Shown here in pieces: positions 14,177-22,924 of a stretch of DNA of 41,384 nucleotides. The position numbers and the translations under genes are program-made. How positions within the stretch are numbered: position 1 is the first letter of the stretch; every line of letters begins with the position of its first letter. The notes under the pieces are model-generated. The model saw nothing but the letters and a program-made list of their open reading frames with translations, was not told the origin of the DNA and did no database searches. The DNA is from Candidatus Solibacter sp. (GTDB lineage Bacteria; Acidobacteriota; Terriglobia; Bryobacterales; Bryobacteraceae). The stretch is taken from NCBI GenBank assembly GCA_025361425.1, contig JANYAH010000048.1:1-41384 (forward strand), given 5' to 3'.

Positions 14177-15142
14177 CTATTCGAAGTTCGGACCGATGCC
14201 GAGCTTTCTCCCCAGCCGGACCCATCGCGAGCTTGATGCCAGGCGGATGCGTTCGGCCAGCACGTCCGCGCGCTCTTTTTCCTGGCGCGCTTTGGCTTCC
14301 GCCGTCTGCCAGGCATCTACCATCTGATGGCCGGCGCAGTGGTCGAAAATGAAGTCGTGGTTTCTGGCGATCAGGGGCTGGGAAGTATCGTTGTCGAACA
14401 GAATTCCGTTTTCCGGTACGTTCTCCGTCATAAAATGAACCGCGCGGAATCCGGCGGCCAGCAGTTGGGCCAGTAGGGCTGTGGCGCCGAATTCGCGCAT
14501 TTCGAGAGTGGCTCCGCTGCCGCCATGAAACGTGAGATCGTCGCGGATCTCTAGAGTGCCATCCGGGCGGCGATTGATCAGCACGCTGCAATCGCCCAGC
14601 GGCACGATGCGGAATTCGTGGAGTTCCGGGAAATGTTCGCGCAACCGGTCCTCGAGGTTGCAGTACACGGTGATGCCCAGGAACCCGTGGGGCTTCAGCA
14701 TGCGGTGGGTTTCTTCCAACGCGCGCTCCACCGGGGGCGCGATGTGCTCCAGCACGTCGGCGCAGAGAATGAAGTCGTACTGCCCGGCAAGCTCGGGGTG
14801 AGATTCGGTGAAATCGAGCCGGGGTTCGCGGTCGTAAAAGGTGTTGGTGTACTCGAACTTCTCGGCCAAAAGCCCGTTGTAGCAATCCTTGTCGCTCATG
14901 CCCAGGCCGCGGATGGCCTTCATCCTGGGGAACCCGGGCAACGGCAAGCTGCGTCCAAACAGCTCGATGGAGAGCAGATGGATTAACGCCCGGATGCGCA
15001 CGTTGGACCCGCAGGCGCAGGTGGCGGGCTCGCTGGCGAAGTGCTCGACCTCGTTAAAGGCGCCGCAGATGTTACAGGTGAAGCAAACCATCGGGACTTT
15101 CAGGGTACCAGCGCCCGGGTCTTCCATGTCATGCGCCTTCAT
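14177..15142 (-). CDS. Zinc-ribbon SAM-dependent methyltransferase
   Basis: A 321-residue soluble protein. The N-terminus has a Cys cluster (Cys20, 23, 26 and Cys42, 44) suggestive of a zinc ribbon. The middle has a class I methyltransferase core with QYDFILCADVLEHI, followed by the MLKPHGFLGITV strand typical of Methyltransf_11/23 domains. The C-terminus is a charged helix (AEAKARQEKERADVLAERI) ending in SSRWVRLGRKLG, a tail often seen on methyltransferases and glycosyltransferases of polysaccharide synthesis. The substrate is unknown; surface sugar or lipid modification is plausible but not shown by the context. Its promoter should lie in the 127-bp divergent gap to the cytochrome gene. Confidence 0.8.
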   Translation of the reverse strand: MKAHDMEDPGAGTLKVPMVCFTCNICGAFNEVEHFASEPATCACGSNVRIRALIHLLSIELFGRSLPLPGFPRMKAIRGLGMSDKDCYNGLLAEKFEYTNTFYDREPRLDFTESHPELAGQYDFILCADVLEHIAPPVERALEETHRMLKPHGFLGITVYCNLEDRLREHFPELHEFRIVPLGDCSVLINRRPDGTLEIRDDLTFHGGSGATLEMREFGATALLAQLLAAGFRAVHFMTENVPENGILFDNDTSQPLIARNHDFIFDHCAGHQMVDAWQTAEAKARQEKERADVLAERIRLASSSRWVRLGRKLGIGPNFE

Positions 15143-15269
15143 CCTCCCCCAACTTGCGCCATTTCACCCACTTGTCACGGCATCCGGCAGCACTGATTGT
15201 TGAATATTTCCATAAAACGGACCAATTTAAGCACAAAAGACTGTTTGGTCTGCTCCGTGCAATACCGCA
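15143..15269. promoter_or_regulatory. Divergent promoter region (methyltransferase / tetraheme cytochrome)
   Basis: This 127-bp gap separates divergently transcribed genes and is AT-richer than its surroundings, especially 15195-15250. It must hold both promoters. No single -35/-10 pair or operator stands out by eye. Confidence 0.4.
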
Positions 15270-15758
15270 ATGTTCACATTCCGCGCAGTGGGGGTTCGAG
15301 TGGGTAAGTTCTTTCGGGATTCAGGACACCTGATCCGGCCGGCCATCGTGCTGCTCGCCGGCCTGGGTCTCTTTATGGTGATTCGCGGCGCCGTGGTTCC
15401 CAAGGGATTCGGTCAGTACGGCCACTACCGCCCAGGCGCGCTGGCCGCCATCCGCCAACATCCGGTTGTCTACGCCGGGCAAGCCACCTGCGTCCTGTGC
15501 CACGAAGAGGAAGGCAAGGTCCGCGCCACCGGCAAACATGCCCACGTGGCCTGCGAAACGTGTCACGGACCGCTCGCCAAGCATGCCGACGACCCGGCGG
15601 CGAATGTCCCCACACTGCCGGCCGTCGCCACCCTCTGCGCCCGGTGCCACGAAAAGGACACCGCCAAACCCAAGACCTTTCCGCAGGTGGTCACCGCCGA
15701 GCACTCCGGCGGCATGGCCTGCAATGACTGCCACAAGCCGCATAATCCGCACCTCTGA
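15270..15758 (+). CDS. Membrane-anchored tetraheme c-type cytochrome
   Basis: A 162-residue protein with an uncleaved-looking membrane anchor (about 22-40) and four CxxCH heme-binding motifs at 74-78 (CVLCH), 95-99 (CETCH), 123-127 (CARCH) and 151-155 (CNDCH). The domain would face the periplasm. The heme spacing resembles small NapC/Nrf-type and class III-like multiheme cytochromes. It is followed 17 bases later by an FeS protein and then by an NrfD-type protein. In such modules the cytochrome passes electrons between the quinone-linked membrane part and periplasmic partners. The start at 15270 is the first ATG that includes the anchor. Confidence 0.88.
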   Translation: MFTFRAVGVRVGKFFRDSGHLIRPAIVLLAGLGLFMVIRGAVVPKGFGQYGHYRPGALAAIRQHPVVYAGQATCVLCHEEEGKVRATGKHAHVACETCHGPLAKHADDPAANVPTLPAVATLCARCHEKDTAKPKTFPQVVTAEHSGGMACNDCHKPHNPHL

Positions 15759-15775
15759 GGGACAAGAGCAGACAT

Positions 15776-16519
15776 ATGGAAATCACCCGTCGAGACATGT
15801 TGAGCGTGGGCGGCAAGCTCCTCATGATTGCCAGCGTGGGCGCAACCTTTGAACAGATCACCGGCGCCGAACCGCCGCCCGATACCTACCGCATGGCCGA
15901 CCACTGGTGGGGCATGATTATCGATATCGATAAGTGCATCGGTTGCGGTAACTGCGTGCGCGCCTGCTCCGATGAAAACCAGGTCCCGAAGGACTATTTC
16001 CGCACCTGGGTGGAGCGTTATGAAGTCCCCGAAGGCTACGTAAACCCCCGCGTGAGTTCCCCACAGGGAGCCATCAACGGCTTTCCGCCCTCCCAACAGA
16101 CCAGCCTCAAGAGCTTTTTCGTTCCCAAGCTCTGCAACCACTGCGCGGATTCCCCCTGCGTGCAGGTCTGCCCGGTGGGCGCCACCTTCGTCAGCCCGGA
16201 CGGTGTGGTGCTGGTGGACAAGGACTACTGCCTGGGCTGCCGCTACTGCGTGCAGGCCTGCCCCTACGGCTGCCGCTATCTGCACCCCGAAACCGAAACC
16301 GTGGACAAGTGCACCCTCTGCTACCACCGCATTACGCAGGGCTTGACCACGGCCTGTTGCGAGAATTGCCCCACCGGCGCGCGCCAACTGGTGGATTTCA
16401 AGGACCCCAAGGACCCGGTGCATGAGTTTCTGCGCGAAAACAAAGTCGCGGTGTTGAAGCCGAATATGGCAACGGAAGCCAAGGTCTATTACAAGAACCT
16501 CGACGGCTCGGTGCGATAG
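15776..16519 (+). CDS. Tat-exported 4x[4Fe-4S] ferredoxin-like subunit (NrfC/HybA/DmsB type)
   Basis: A 247-residue iron-sulfur protein. The twin-arginine-like start TRRDML (residues 4-9) and a hydrophobic stretch suggest export by Tat. Four cysteine groups are visible: CIGCGNCVRAC (54-64), CNHCADSPCVQVCP, CLGCRYCVQACP and CTLC with a later CCENCP. This fits the four-cluster electron-transfer subunit of complex iron-sulfur molybdoenzyme (CISM) families. Its usual partners are an NrfD-type membrane protein, present next, and a molybdopterin catalytic subunit, absent here. The gene is 17 bases after the cytochrome and 13 before the NrfD gene. Confidence 0.9.
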   Translation: MEITRRDMLSVGGKLLMIASVGATFEQITGAEPPPDTYRMADHWWGMIIDIDKCIGCGNCVRACSDENQVPKDYFRTWVERYEVPEGYVNPRVSSPQGAINGFPPSQQTSLKSFFVPKLCNHCADSPCVQVCPVGATFVSPDGVVLVDKDYCLGCRYCVQACPYGCRYLHPETETVDKCTLCYHRITQGLTTACCENCPTGARQLVDFKDPKDPVHEFLRENKVAVLKPNMATEAKVYYKNLDGSVR

Positions 16520-16532
16520 AAGGAGCGAAACG

Positions 16533-17702
16533 ATGATTCCTGGCGTAGACGGTTTCATGTACCCCAACGAGGTGGAGTTGCAGTGGAGCGTGCTGATCGT
16601 GCTCTACCCGTTTGTCACCGGCCTGGTGGCCGGAGCCTTCATCCTGGCGTCGTTGGAGCGCGTCTTCAAAGTGGAAGCTGTGCGCCCTACCTACCGGCTG
16701 GCGCTGCTCACCGCGCTCTCGTTCCTACTGGTGGCGCCGCTGCCGCTGCAACTGCACCTGGGCCACCCCGAACGCTCCTTCGAAATGTACACCACGCCGC
16801 ATCGTTCCTCGGCCATGGCCATGTTCGGCTTCATTTACCTGTGGTACCTCACGGTGGTGCTCTTACTGGAAATCTGGCTGGAGTATCGCAGCGATATCGT
16901 GCGCCTGGCGCAATCCTCCAAGGGCTTCCCGCGGCTGGTCTATCAGGCACTCACCCTGGGTTCGATGAACGTCAGTCCGGCGGCTCGCGCGATTGACGAT
17001 AAGGTGGGCTACGCGGTCACAGTGATCGGCATTCCGTCGGCATTTCTGCTGCACGGATACGTGGGCTTCATCTTCGGTTCCATCAAGGCCAACCCTTGGT
17101 GGAGCACGCCGCTGATGCCGATCGTGTTCCTGTTTTCCGCCATGGTGTCGGGCATCGCGGCGGTTCTGCTGCTCTATATGGCCTCCATGAAGCTGAAGAA
17201 ATGGCCGATCGACATGCGCTGCGTGGACACCATCGCCAAGTATCTGTTCTACGCATTCGTGATCGCTTTCAGCCTGGAAATGCTGGACTTGATCCACCGC
17301 ACCTACGAGAGCGACGAAAGCTTCCGGAGCCTGGATTTCATGGTACACACGCGCCTGTGGTACTCCCATGTCGTCCTGCAGATTGGCGTGGGTACGTTGA
17401 TTCCGCTGGCGCTGCTGGCAGCCAACCAACTCTGGAAATTCAGCGAGGCGAAGCGGCGCGTGATGTATGTGACGGCGTGTTCGCTGACCATGATCGGGAT
17501 CTTCGCCATGCGCTGGAACGTAGTCATCGGCGGCCAGTTATTTTCCAAAAGCTTTCTGGGCTATACCACTTACAAAGTGGAGTTAGTCACCCGCGAAGGC
17601 TTGCTCGCGGCAATCGCGCTGATGCTGCTGCCCTTCGTCATCTTTTTCGTGCTGGTAAAAATTCTGCCCCCCTGGCAGGAGACCGAGGCTCATAAGGCCT
17701 GA
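16533..17702 (+). CDS. NrfD/PsrC-family quinone-interacting membrane subunit
   Basis: A 389-residue polytopic membrane protein, within the long-form range of the NrfD/PsrC family. The first helix (VLIVLYPFVTGLVAGAF) and the LHLGHPERSFEMYTTPHRSS loop are typical, and the protein ends in a short charged cytoplasmic tail. The family oxidises or reduces menaquinol at the membrane and hands electrons to the FeS partner; it binds no heme itself. A good AAGGAG Shine-Dalgarno sequence precedes the ATG at 16533. Together with the two preceding genes it forms a cytochrome-FeS-NrfD unit comparable to Qrc/Nrf-like modules. Confidence 0.88.
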   Translation: MIPGVDGFMYPNEVELQWSVLIVLYPFVTGLVAGAFILASLERVFKVEAVRPTYRLALLTALSFLLVAPLPLQLHLGHPERSFEMYTTPHRSSAMAMFGFIYLWYLTVVLLLEIWLEYRSDIVRLAQSSKGFPRLVYQALTLGSMNVSPAARAIDDKVGYAVTVIGIPSAFLLHGYVGFIFGSIKANPWWSTPLMPIVFLFSAMVSGIAAVLLLYMASMKLKKWPIDMRCVDTIAKYLFYAFVIAFSLEMLDLIHRTYESDESFRSLDFMVHTRLWYSHVVLQIGVGTLIPLALLAANQLWKFSEAKRRVMYVTACSLTMIGIFAMRWNVVIGGQLFSKSFLGYTTYKVELVTREGLLAAIALMLLPFVIFFVLVKILPPWQETEAHKA

Positions 17703-17712
17703 GGAGGTTGCC

Positions 17713-19452
17713 GTGCCGCAACCCGAGTGGGACGCCCTGGTCGAAGAAGTTCGCGACCTTCGGGGTCGCGTAGCCCGCATAGAGATGGCGACGGGCATGT
17801 CTGCCCACGCCGCACCAGGCGCCGCGCCGCCGGGATGGGACGCGGCGGAGCGTGCCCCGGCAGCGCCAGAGACGCCGGGGATCCTGGAATCCCCTAGCTC
17901 GCTCTTGCCCGTTTTGGGACGCGCGCTGCTCGGCCTGGCAGGCGCTTTCCTGCTGCGCGCACTTACCGAAGGTGGGACTTTCTCGCCCAGGATGGGCGTC
18001 GCGGTGGGCTTGGTCTACGCCATGCTATGGCTGGTCTGGGCGGCACGCACTCCGGCCGCGCACCGCTTGGAAGCCGCGCTGCACGGGCTGACTTCCGTGC
18101 TGGTGCTCTCACCGCTGCTCTTCGAGGCCACCACGCGCCTCCACGCCATCTCCACCTGGACGGCGGGGGCGCTGCTGCTGACGTTTACCCTATTCGGCCT
18201 GGCGGTCTCCTGGCGCAAGGATCTGCTGATTGTATCCACCTTCGCCACGCTAGCCGGACTCGGTACCAGCGCCGCCCTCCTGCTGGCCACTCACGATGTC
18301 CTGCCCTTTACCCTGGTGTTTCTGGCCATCGCCCTGGCGATGGAAGTCTCCGCCTGCCTGAATCACTGGCTGAGCGAGCGCTGGCTCACGGCCACCGCCG
18401 CCGATCTGGCGGTGCTGCTGGCCACCTGGCTGGTGGCCGGCGAGCGCGGGCTGCCGGAAGGCTATGCGGCGATACCGCATGCTGCCCTGCTAGGCGCGCA
18501 GGTGGCGCTGTTGAGCATTTATCTCTCCAGCACCATCGTGCGCACCCTGCTGCGCGGCTTCACCTTCACCTGGTTTGAGACCGCACAGTGCGCGCTGGCG
18601 TTCCTCATCAGCGTGGGCGGTGGACTGCAACTCACTAACGGCGATGCCCGCGTAGCGCCCGCGTTGGGGCTGCTCGCGCTGCTGTGCGCGGCTGCCTGCT
18701 ACCTGGTTTCCTTCCTGATGCTGGACCGCGGCGGGGAACACGGCCGCAACTTCCACACGTATTCCACCTTCGGCATTCTGCTGGCTGTGGCGGGCAGCCG
18801 CATTCTGCTTTCTGGCGCAGCCGCGGCCGTGGCGTGGAGCGTGCTGGCCGTGGCCGCCATTTGGGTGGGGGGCATTTTCCTACGTCTGACGCTCAAGGTA
18901 CACGGCGCCATTTTCCTGCTGCTCGCCCTGACTGCTTCGAGCGCGCTGGAACAGGCGGCGGGCCTGCTGTTAGGTTCCCGGACGTGGCCCGGAGGCGCCC
19001 CCTGGGCCATCTGGAGCGGCGCGCTCACGGCATCGTTGTGTTATGCCATCGGAACCCGCCATGCCGCGGCGGTGACGCCTAGCTGGAGTTCGCGCACGCT
19101 GCGCATCCTGGTGGCCGGGACCGCGGTCTGGCTGGCGGCGGGCATTTTCGCCGGCCTCCTCACCGCGGGATATCACCTATTGTTCGGCGCGGAGGCGACC
19201 CACGCCTATTGCGCCACCTTGCGCACCTTGGTGCTCTCGGCCACAGCCCTGCTGCTCGCCTGGGCGGCCGGCCGCTGGGACCGCCAGGAGTTTGGGCGTC
19301 TGGTGTACCCGGTGATGGCGCTGGGCGCGTACCGCATGATCGGCGTGGATCTGCAACAGGATCGCACCGCGGCCCTCTTCCTCTCGCTCCTGCTCTACGG
19401 CGCCGCGCTGATCCTGCTGCCCAGGCTGATTCGCGCACAGGCGGCGGCATAG
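17713..19452 (+). CDS. Large predicted membrane protein (DUF2339-like)
   Basis: A 579-residue protein with a short N-terminal coiled-coil-like helix (LVEEVRDLRGRVARIEMA), a Pro/Ala-rich linker, and then about fifteen or more hydrophobic segments to the end. This layout resembles DUF2339 membrane proteins, but I could not confirm the family from motifs. The GTG start at 17713 is supported by GAGGAGG just upstream. It lies ten bases after the NrfD gene and is probably in the same transcript, although nothing in it indicates a redox role (no heme or cluster motifs). Function unknown. Confidence 0.7.
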   Translation: MPQPEWDALVEEVRDLRGRVARIEMATGMSAHAAPGAAPPGWDAAERAPAAPETPGILESPSSLLPVLGRALLGLAGAFLLRALTEGGTFSPRMGVAVGLVYAMLWLVWAARTPAAHRLEAALHGLTSVLVLSPLLFEATTRLHAISTWTAGALLLTFTLFGLAVSWRKDLLIVSTFATLAGLGTSAALLLATHDVLPFTLVFLAIALAMEVSACLNHWLSERWLTATAADLAVLLATWLVAGERGLPEGYAAIPHAALLGAQVALLSIYLSSTIVRTLLRGFTFTWFETAQCALAFLISVGGGLQLTNGDARVAPALGLLALLCAAACYLVSFLMLDRGGEHGRNFHTYSTFGILLAVAGSRILLSGAAAAVAWSVLAVAAIWVGGIFLRLTLKVHGAIFLLLALTASSALEQAAGLLLGSRTWPGGAPWAIWSGALTASLCYAIGTRHAAAVTPSWSSRTLRILVAGTAVWLAAGIFAGLLTAGYHLLFGAEATHAYCATLRTLVLSATALLLAWAAGRWDRQEFGRLVYPVMALGAYRMIGVDLQQDRTAALFLSLLLYGAALILLPRLIRAQAAA

Positions 19453-19455
19453 CCG

Positions 19456-19479
19456 GCAGGCGCGGACCGCGGCGCCTGC
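19456..19479 (+). terminator. Hairpin after the NrfD-module operon
   Basis: A perfect 8-bp stem (GCAGGCGC with GCGCCTGC) around an 8-base loop begins four bases after the membrane-protein stop. There is no T-run behind it, so it may be a Rho-assisted stop or only a structured 3' end. Confidence 0.45.
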
Positions 19480-19673
19480 GTCAATTCGAGAGGTAGGCGA
19501 ACATGGTTAGCGCGATCGACATTCCGCCAGGCACAGCCAGCCAGATTGGCGGCTGAAGGCTCGCGCGCTCCGTGTGGGGTTCGTGCCTCACTGGCAAGCC
19601 GGTACCGAGCAAGTCGCGAAAGTCCCGGACTCTATCCGCGAGAGATGCCGATCACTGCGTGCGGCTTCATGGT
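19480..19673. other. Intergenic stretch, nothing recognised
   Basis: About 190 bases between converging genes hold no gene-like frame and no clear terminator for the minus-strand DUF1080 gene. Confidence 0.4.
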
Positions 19674-20477
19674 TTACAGCTTCCTTATCTTGAGATTCTT
19701 GAACCACGCGTCGCTGGAGTGATTCTGTATGGAGATCTGACACTCCTTCTTCGGATGCTTGACCAGCAAGTCGTAAACCGGCGAAGCCGTCCCCCAGCGC
19801 GCGCCCGTGCCCTTGGCGACTTCCGGGGCATTCAGGCTGCCATCCACCACCTTCACGCCATTCAGCCAGTGCTCGACCGCATCGCCCTTGACCACCAGGC
19901 GCGAGTGATTGAACTCGCCCACCGGCTTCGTCGCATCCTTCAGCGGCGAGAGCATGTCGTATAGCGCGCCCGCCTGATGGTTGGCGCCGCGCAGAGCATC
20001 GGGATTCTTGGCGTTGTCCAGCACCTGGTATTCGAAACCTATGACGTACTCTTGCCCCTTCGCCGGGCGGTCCTGGCGCCGGTTCTTCATGGACGCGTTT
20101 ACCCGGTCCTCGAACTTTTGTCCGGGGACTTCGTCGGCCAGCATGACGCGCTGCTGTATGCGGTACTTCACGCCGCTATTGCCGGCGGGAGAAATCTTCC
20201 AGTCGAACTCCATTTCGAAATCGCGATAAAGGGCCTGGGTGAACAGGTCCTCATCGATATTCGGGTGGGGCAGCGCTTTGAGACATCCGTCCTCGATGGT
20301 AAACCCATGGCTCGGCGGCGACTTTTTGGTGGGGTCTTCCCAACCGGCGTAACTCTTGCCGTCGAACATCAGGCGCCATCCGGCGGATTTCTCTTTGGCG
20401 GTCAGTTGGTTGTCGGCCGCAGCGGCGGCCAGCACGGCCGCACACCCGAGCAGGGTAATCCTTAGAACATGGGTCAT
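19674..20477 (-). CDS. Secreted DUF1080 (3-keto-disaccharide hydrolase-like) protein
   Basis: A 267-residue protein from the ATG at 20477. The first about 21 residues (MTHVLRITLLGCAAVLAAAAA) form a signal peptide. The rest is the concanavalin-like DUF1080 domain: WRLMFDGKSYAGWEDP at the start, GNSGVKYRIQ in the middle, EYQVLDNAKNP, HSRLVVKGDAVEHWLNGVKV, and the terminal SIQNHSSDAWFKNLKIRKL. The family is very abundant in Acidobacteria, Planctomycetes and Bacteroidetes. Some members cleave 3-keto-glycosides, but the substrate here is unknown. The gene is divergent from the TIGR03437 gene and shares a 124-bp promoter region with it. Confidence 0.88.
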   Translation of the reverse strand: MTHVLRITLLGCAAVLAAAAADNQLTAKEKSAGWRLMFDGKSYAGWEDPTKKSPPSHGFTIEDGCLKALPHPNIDEDLFTQALYRDFEMEFDWKISPAGNSGVKYRIQQRVMLADEVPGQKFEDRVNASMKNRRQDRPAKGQEYVIGFEYQVLDNAKNPDALRGANHQAGALYDMLSPLKDATKPVGEFNHSRLVVKGDAVEHWLNGVKVVDGSLNAPEVAKGTGARWGTASPVYDLLVKHPKKECQISIQNHSSDAWFKNLKIRKL

Positions 20478-20601
20478 CGCTTCCAATCTACAATGTTCAG
20501 GCGCATCTTGTAAGGCTGGTTTTCTTTTTGACCCGCGCGGCGGCATCGGCCCAGGACACGCGCGTCATCTTGCAAGGCGCCAAAGGGTCTATGATTGAGT
20601 C

Positions 20602-22407
20602 ATGACCGCAAGGTATAACCGCGGAATCCTTGCGATTGCATGCCTCATCATTGCCGCACCGTTTTTGCGCGCGCAGACCGCGACGCCGCTGCAAATTGTC
20701 ACCGATTCGCTCCCTTCCGCTTTGGTGGGCGCCCCGTACAACCAGCAACTCGTCACCACCGGAGGTGTCTGCACGGCCAACGGCACCGCGTCCAGCACGA
20801 TTGATGGCGGCGCGCTGCCGCCCGGACTCTTCATCACCTCTCCGCCGTCCACCGAGCAATGGTCGCTGCAAGGGACTCCCTCCGCGGCAGGAACCTTCAC
20901 TTTCACCGTCCACTTGACCTGGACTCACGTCCGCACCACCCCCTGGCAGCTCTCCGATTGCCACGAGGATGCGGTCAAGACTCTCACCCTCGCCGTGCAG
21001 GGCGGCGGACTTCCCCCTCCCCCTCCCCCTCCCAACCCCACCCTTTCCGCCGATCGCCCACAAATCACTACCACCTATTACACCGGCACCTTTCCTCCCG
21101 TCCCGGACACCGTGAACGTAACCGCCACCGGAGGCGCCGCCGTCGCAATCACTGTTCAATCGGTTACCGACACGGGGGGCCTTTGGTTGAGTGTGACGGC
21201 GCAGAGATCCACCACTCCCGCTGCGCTTAGCATCAGCTACTCGGACGCGGTTAGCGGTCTGGCGCAGGGCACTTACACCGGCCGCGTGACCGTTACCACC
21301 GGTGATCTGGTTCCCTTGACCATCCCAGTCACGCTCCACGTGATCACGGAGAACGTGCGACTGCTCTTGACCCCGTCGTCCCTGGTGTTTTCCGCCGTCG
21401 CCGGAGGCCCGGACCCGCCCACTCAGCCCATCGGCGTCACGGTCGCCGTCCGGAACGTGATCTTCCAGGCGACTGTGTCCGCCCCGCCGAATGGCAAATG
21501 GCTCAGCGTCAACCAGTCCGCCGCCCTCACGCCACAAACGCTCTTCGTCAAGGTCACCGGCAAGGATCTGGGCGTGGGCGTGTACAACGGCAGCCTCACG
21601 CTGGCCGTCAGCGGCATCCCCAACAGCTCCGTCACCATCCCCGTCACGTTTACTATCCAGGCACCCTTGCAGAAGCCCACCATCTCAGCCGGCGGAGTGA
21701 TCAACGCGGCCGGAAGCGGCAACGCGATTGCTCCCGGGACCTGGGTTTCCCTCTTTGGCACTTCGCTCGCCGCCACCACGCGCGCCTGGCGCGACACCGA
21801 TTTCCAGAACGGGCGCTTGCCCCTTGCCCTCGACGGCGTCAGCGTCACCATTAACGGAAAACCGGCCGCCGTCGCCTTCGTCAGCCCGCTCCAGATCAAC
21901 GTGCTGGCTTCCGATGACGCAGCCACGGGTTTTGTGCCGGTGCAGGTGAAGAACGCGCTGGGCACCAGCAATATCGTGCTCGCGCTGCAACAGACTGCCG
22001 CTCCTCAGTTCTTCCAACTCAACACCGCCAACGCCAGTTATGCCGCCGGAGTCCACGCCGATGGAAGCTATCTCGCGGGGCCAGCCCTGGTTCAGCAGGG
22101 CATCCCCGGCAGCGCCGCCAGAGTGGGCGAAACCATCGTTCTATTCGGCACGGGCTTCGGCGCCACTCAACCCGCGATCTCCGCCACGTCGCTGGTGCCT
22201 GCCCCCCTGCCGCTGGCCCGCCTTGAGGATCTCCGCGTACGCATCGGCGGGCTCGACGCCGCCATCTATTTCGCCGGCCTGATCTCCCCGGGCGTCTATC
22301 AGTTCAACGTGGTGGTGCCGCAACTCGGCGAGGGCGACCAACCGGTGGTCGCGGAACTGCGCGGCCTGCTCACCCAGTCGGGTCTCCTACTCACCATCCA
22401 GCGCTGA
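20602..22407 (+). CDS. Secreted Ig-like protein with TIGR03437 (Solibacter) C-terminal domain
   Basis: A 601-residue exported protein. It starts with a signal peptide ending near FLRAQ (about residue 23). It then has a putative Ig/cadherin-like repeat (LPPGLFITSPPSTEQWSLQG near residue 72), a Pro tract, and BACON/Ig-like segments. The C-terminal ~220 residues carry the TIGR03437 hallmarks: GVINAAGSGNAIAPGTWVSL, FGTSLA, VSPLQINVLA, FGTGFGATQP and GVYQFNVVVP. This domain is largely confined to Solibacter and relatives and is a strong lineage marker. The protein is probably surface-exposed or secreted; its role is unknown. The start is ATG at 20602. Confidence 0.88.
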   Translation: MTARYNRGILAIACLIIAAPFLRAQTATPLQIVTDSLPSALVGAPYNQQLVTTGGVCTANGTASSTIDGGALPPGLFITSPPSTEQWSLQGTPSAAGTFTFTVHLTWTHVRTTPWQLSDCHEDAVKTLTLAVQGGGLPPPPPPPNPTLSADRPQITTTYYTGTFPPVPDTVNVTATGGAAVAITVQSVTDTGGLWLSVTAQRSTTPAALSISYSDAVSGLAQGTYTGRVTVTTGDLVPLTIPVTLHVITENVRLLLTPSSLVFSAVAGGPDPPTQPIGVTVAVRNVIFQATVSAPPNGKWLSVNQSAALTPQTLFVKVTGKDLGVGVYNGSLTLAVSGIPNSSVTIPVTFTIQAPLQKPTISAGGVINAAGSGNAIAPGTWVSLFGTSLAATTRAWRDTDFQNGRLPLALDGVSVTINGKPAAVAFVSPLQINVLASDDAATGFVPVQVKNALGTSNIVLALQQTAAPQFFQLNTANASYAAGVHADGSYLAGPALVQQGIPGSAARVGETIVLFGTGFGATQPAISATSLVPAPLPLARLEDLRVRIGGLDAAIYFAGLISPGVYQFNVVVPQLGEGDQPVVAELRGLLTQSGLLLTIQR

Positions 22408-22527
22408 GCGCCGTCTCCGGCAACATGGAGTATGGCGGTGCGCCGTGCCGATTGAATAGCTGTCGCCGCCGGCCGCCAGCCGCCAGCGTGCGCGCCAGCA
22501 GCTCATCAAAATACCCACGAGGGGAGC
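22408..22527. other. Spacer before the G-rich array
   Basis: The stretch between the TIGR03437 stop and the repeat array has no supported gene. Both strands are open here only because of GC bias, and the translations are low-complexity. Confidence 0.4.
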
Positions 22528-22924
22528 CGCGATGCGGCGAGGGGGGCGAAGGTAGCCGCGACGCGGCGAGGGGGGCCGCAGGAGGAGCCGCGATGCGGCG
22601 GGGAGTCGCGATGCGCCGAGGAAAGGGGCGCGATGCGCCGCGGGGAGCCGCGATGCGCCGGGGGGGCCGCGGGAGGAGCCGCGACACGCCGAGGGGGACC
22701 GCGATGCGCCGGGGGGAGTCGCGATGCGCCGAGGAAAGGGGCGCGATGCGGCACGGGGGGCGAAGGTAGCCGCGACGCGGCGAGGGGGGCCGCGATGCGC
22801 CGGGGTTGAGTCGCGATGCGGCGAAGGGAGCCGAGGGGGACCGCGATGCGCCGAGGGGGGCCGCGATGCGCCGCGGGGGGGGTGTGATGCGCCGGGGGGA
22901 ATCGCGATGCGGCCAGGGGGGCGG
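22528..22924. repeat. G-rich degenerate tandem array with 20/30-bp spacing
   Basis: I count 17 copies of a core close to CGCGATGCGSCG, starting near 22528, 22557, 22588, 22607, 22629, 22649, 22679, 22700, 22720, 22742, 22771, 22791, 22811, 22841, 22862, 22883 and 22903. Successive spacings cluster at about 20 or 30 bases. Cores are separated by plus-strand G-runs of four to eight. Larger blocks are duplicated: a 39-bp block at 22541-22579 recurs at 22755-22793, and a 34-bp block at 22604-22637 recurs at 22717-22750. The array lies between the TIGR03437 gene and the ECF sigma gene. It is not a CRISPR array, because the spacers are not unique and the units are too short. Confidence 0.85.

Noticed and set aside
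22528-22924. CRISPR array
   Set aside because: Units are ~20-30 bases with no unique spacers and no cas genes; blocks are duplicated within the array.
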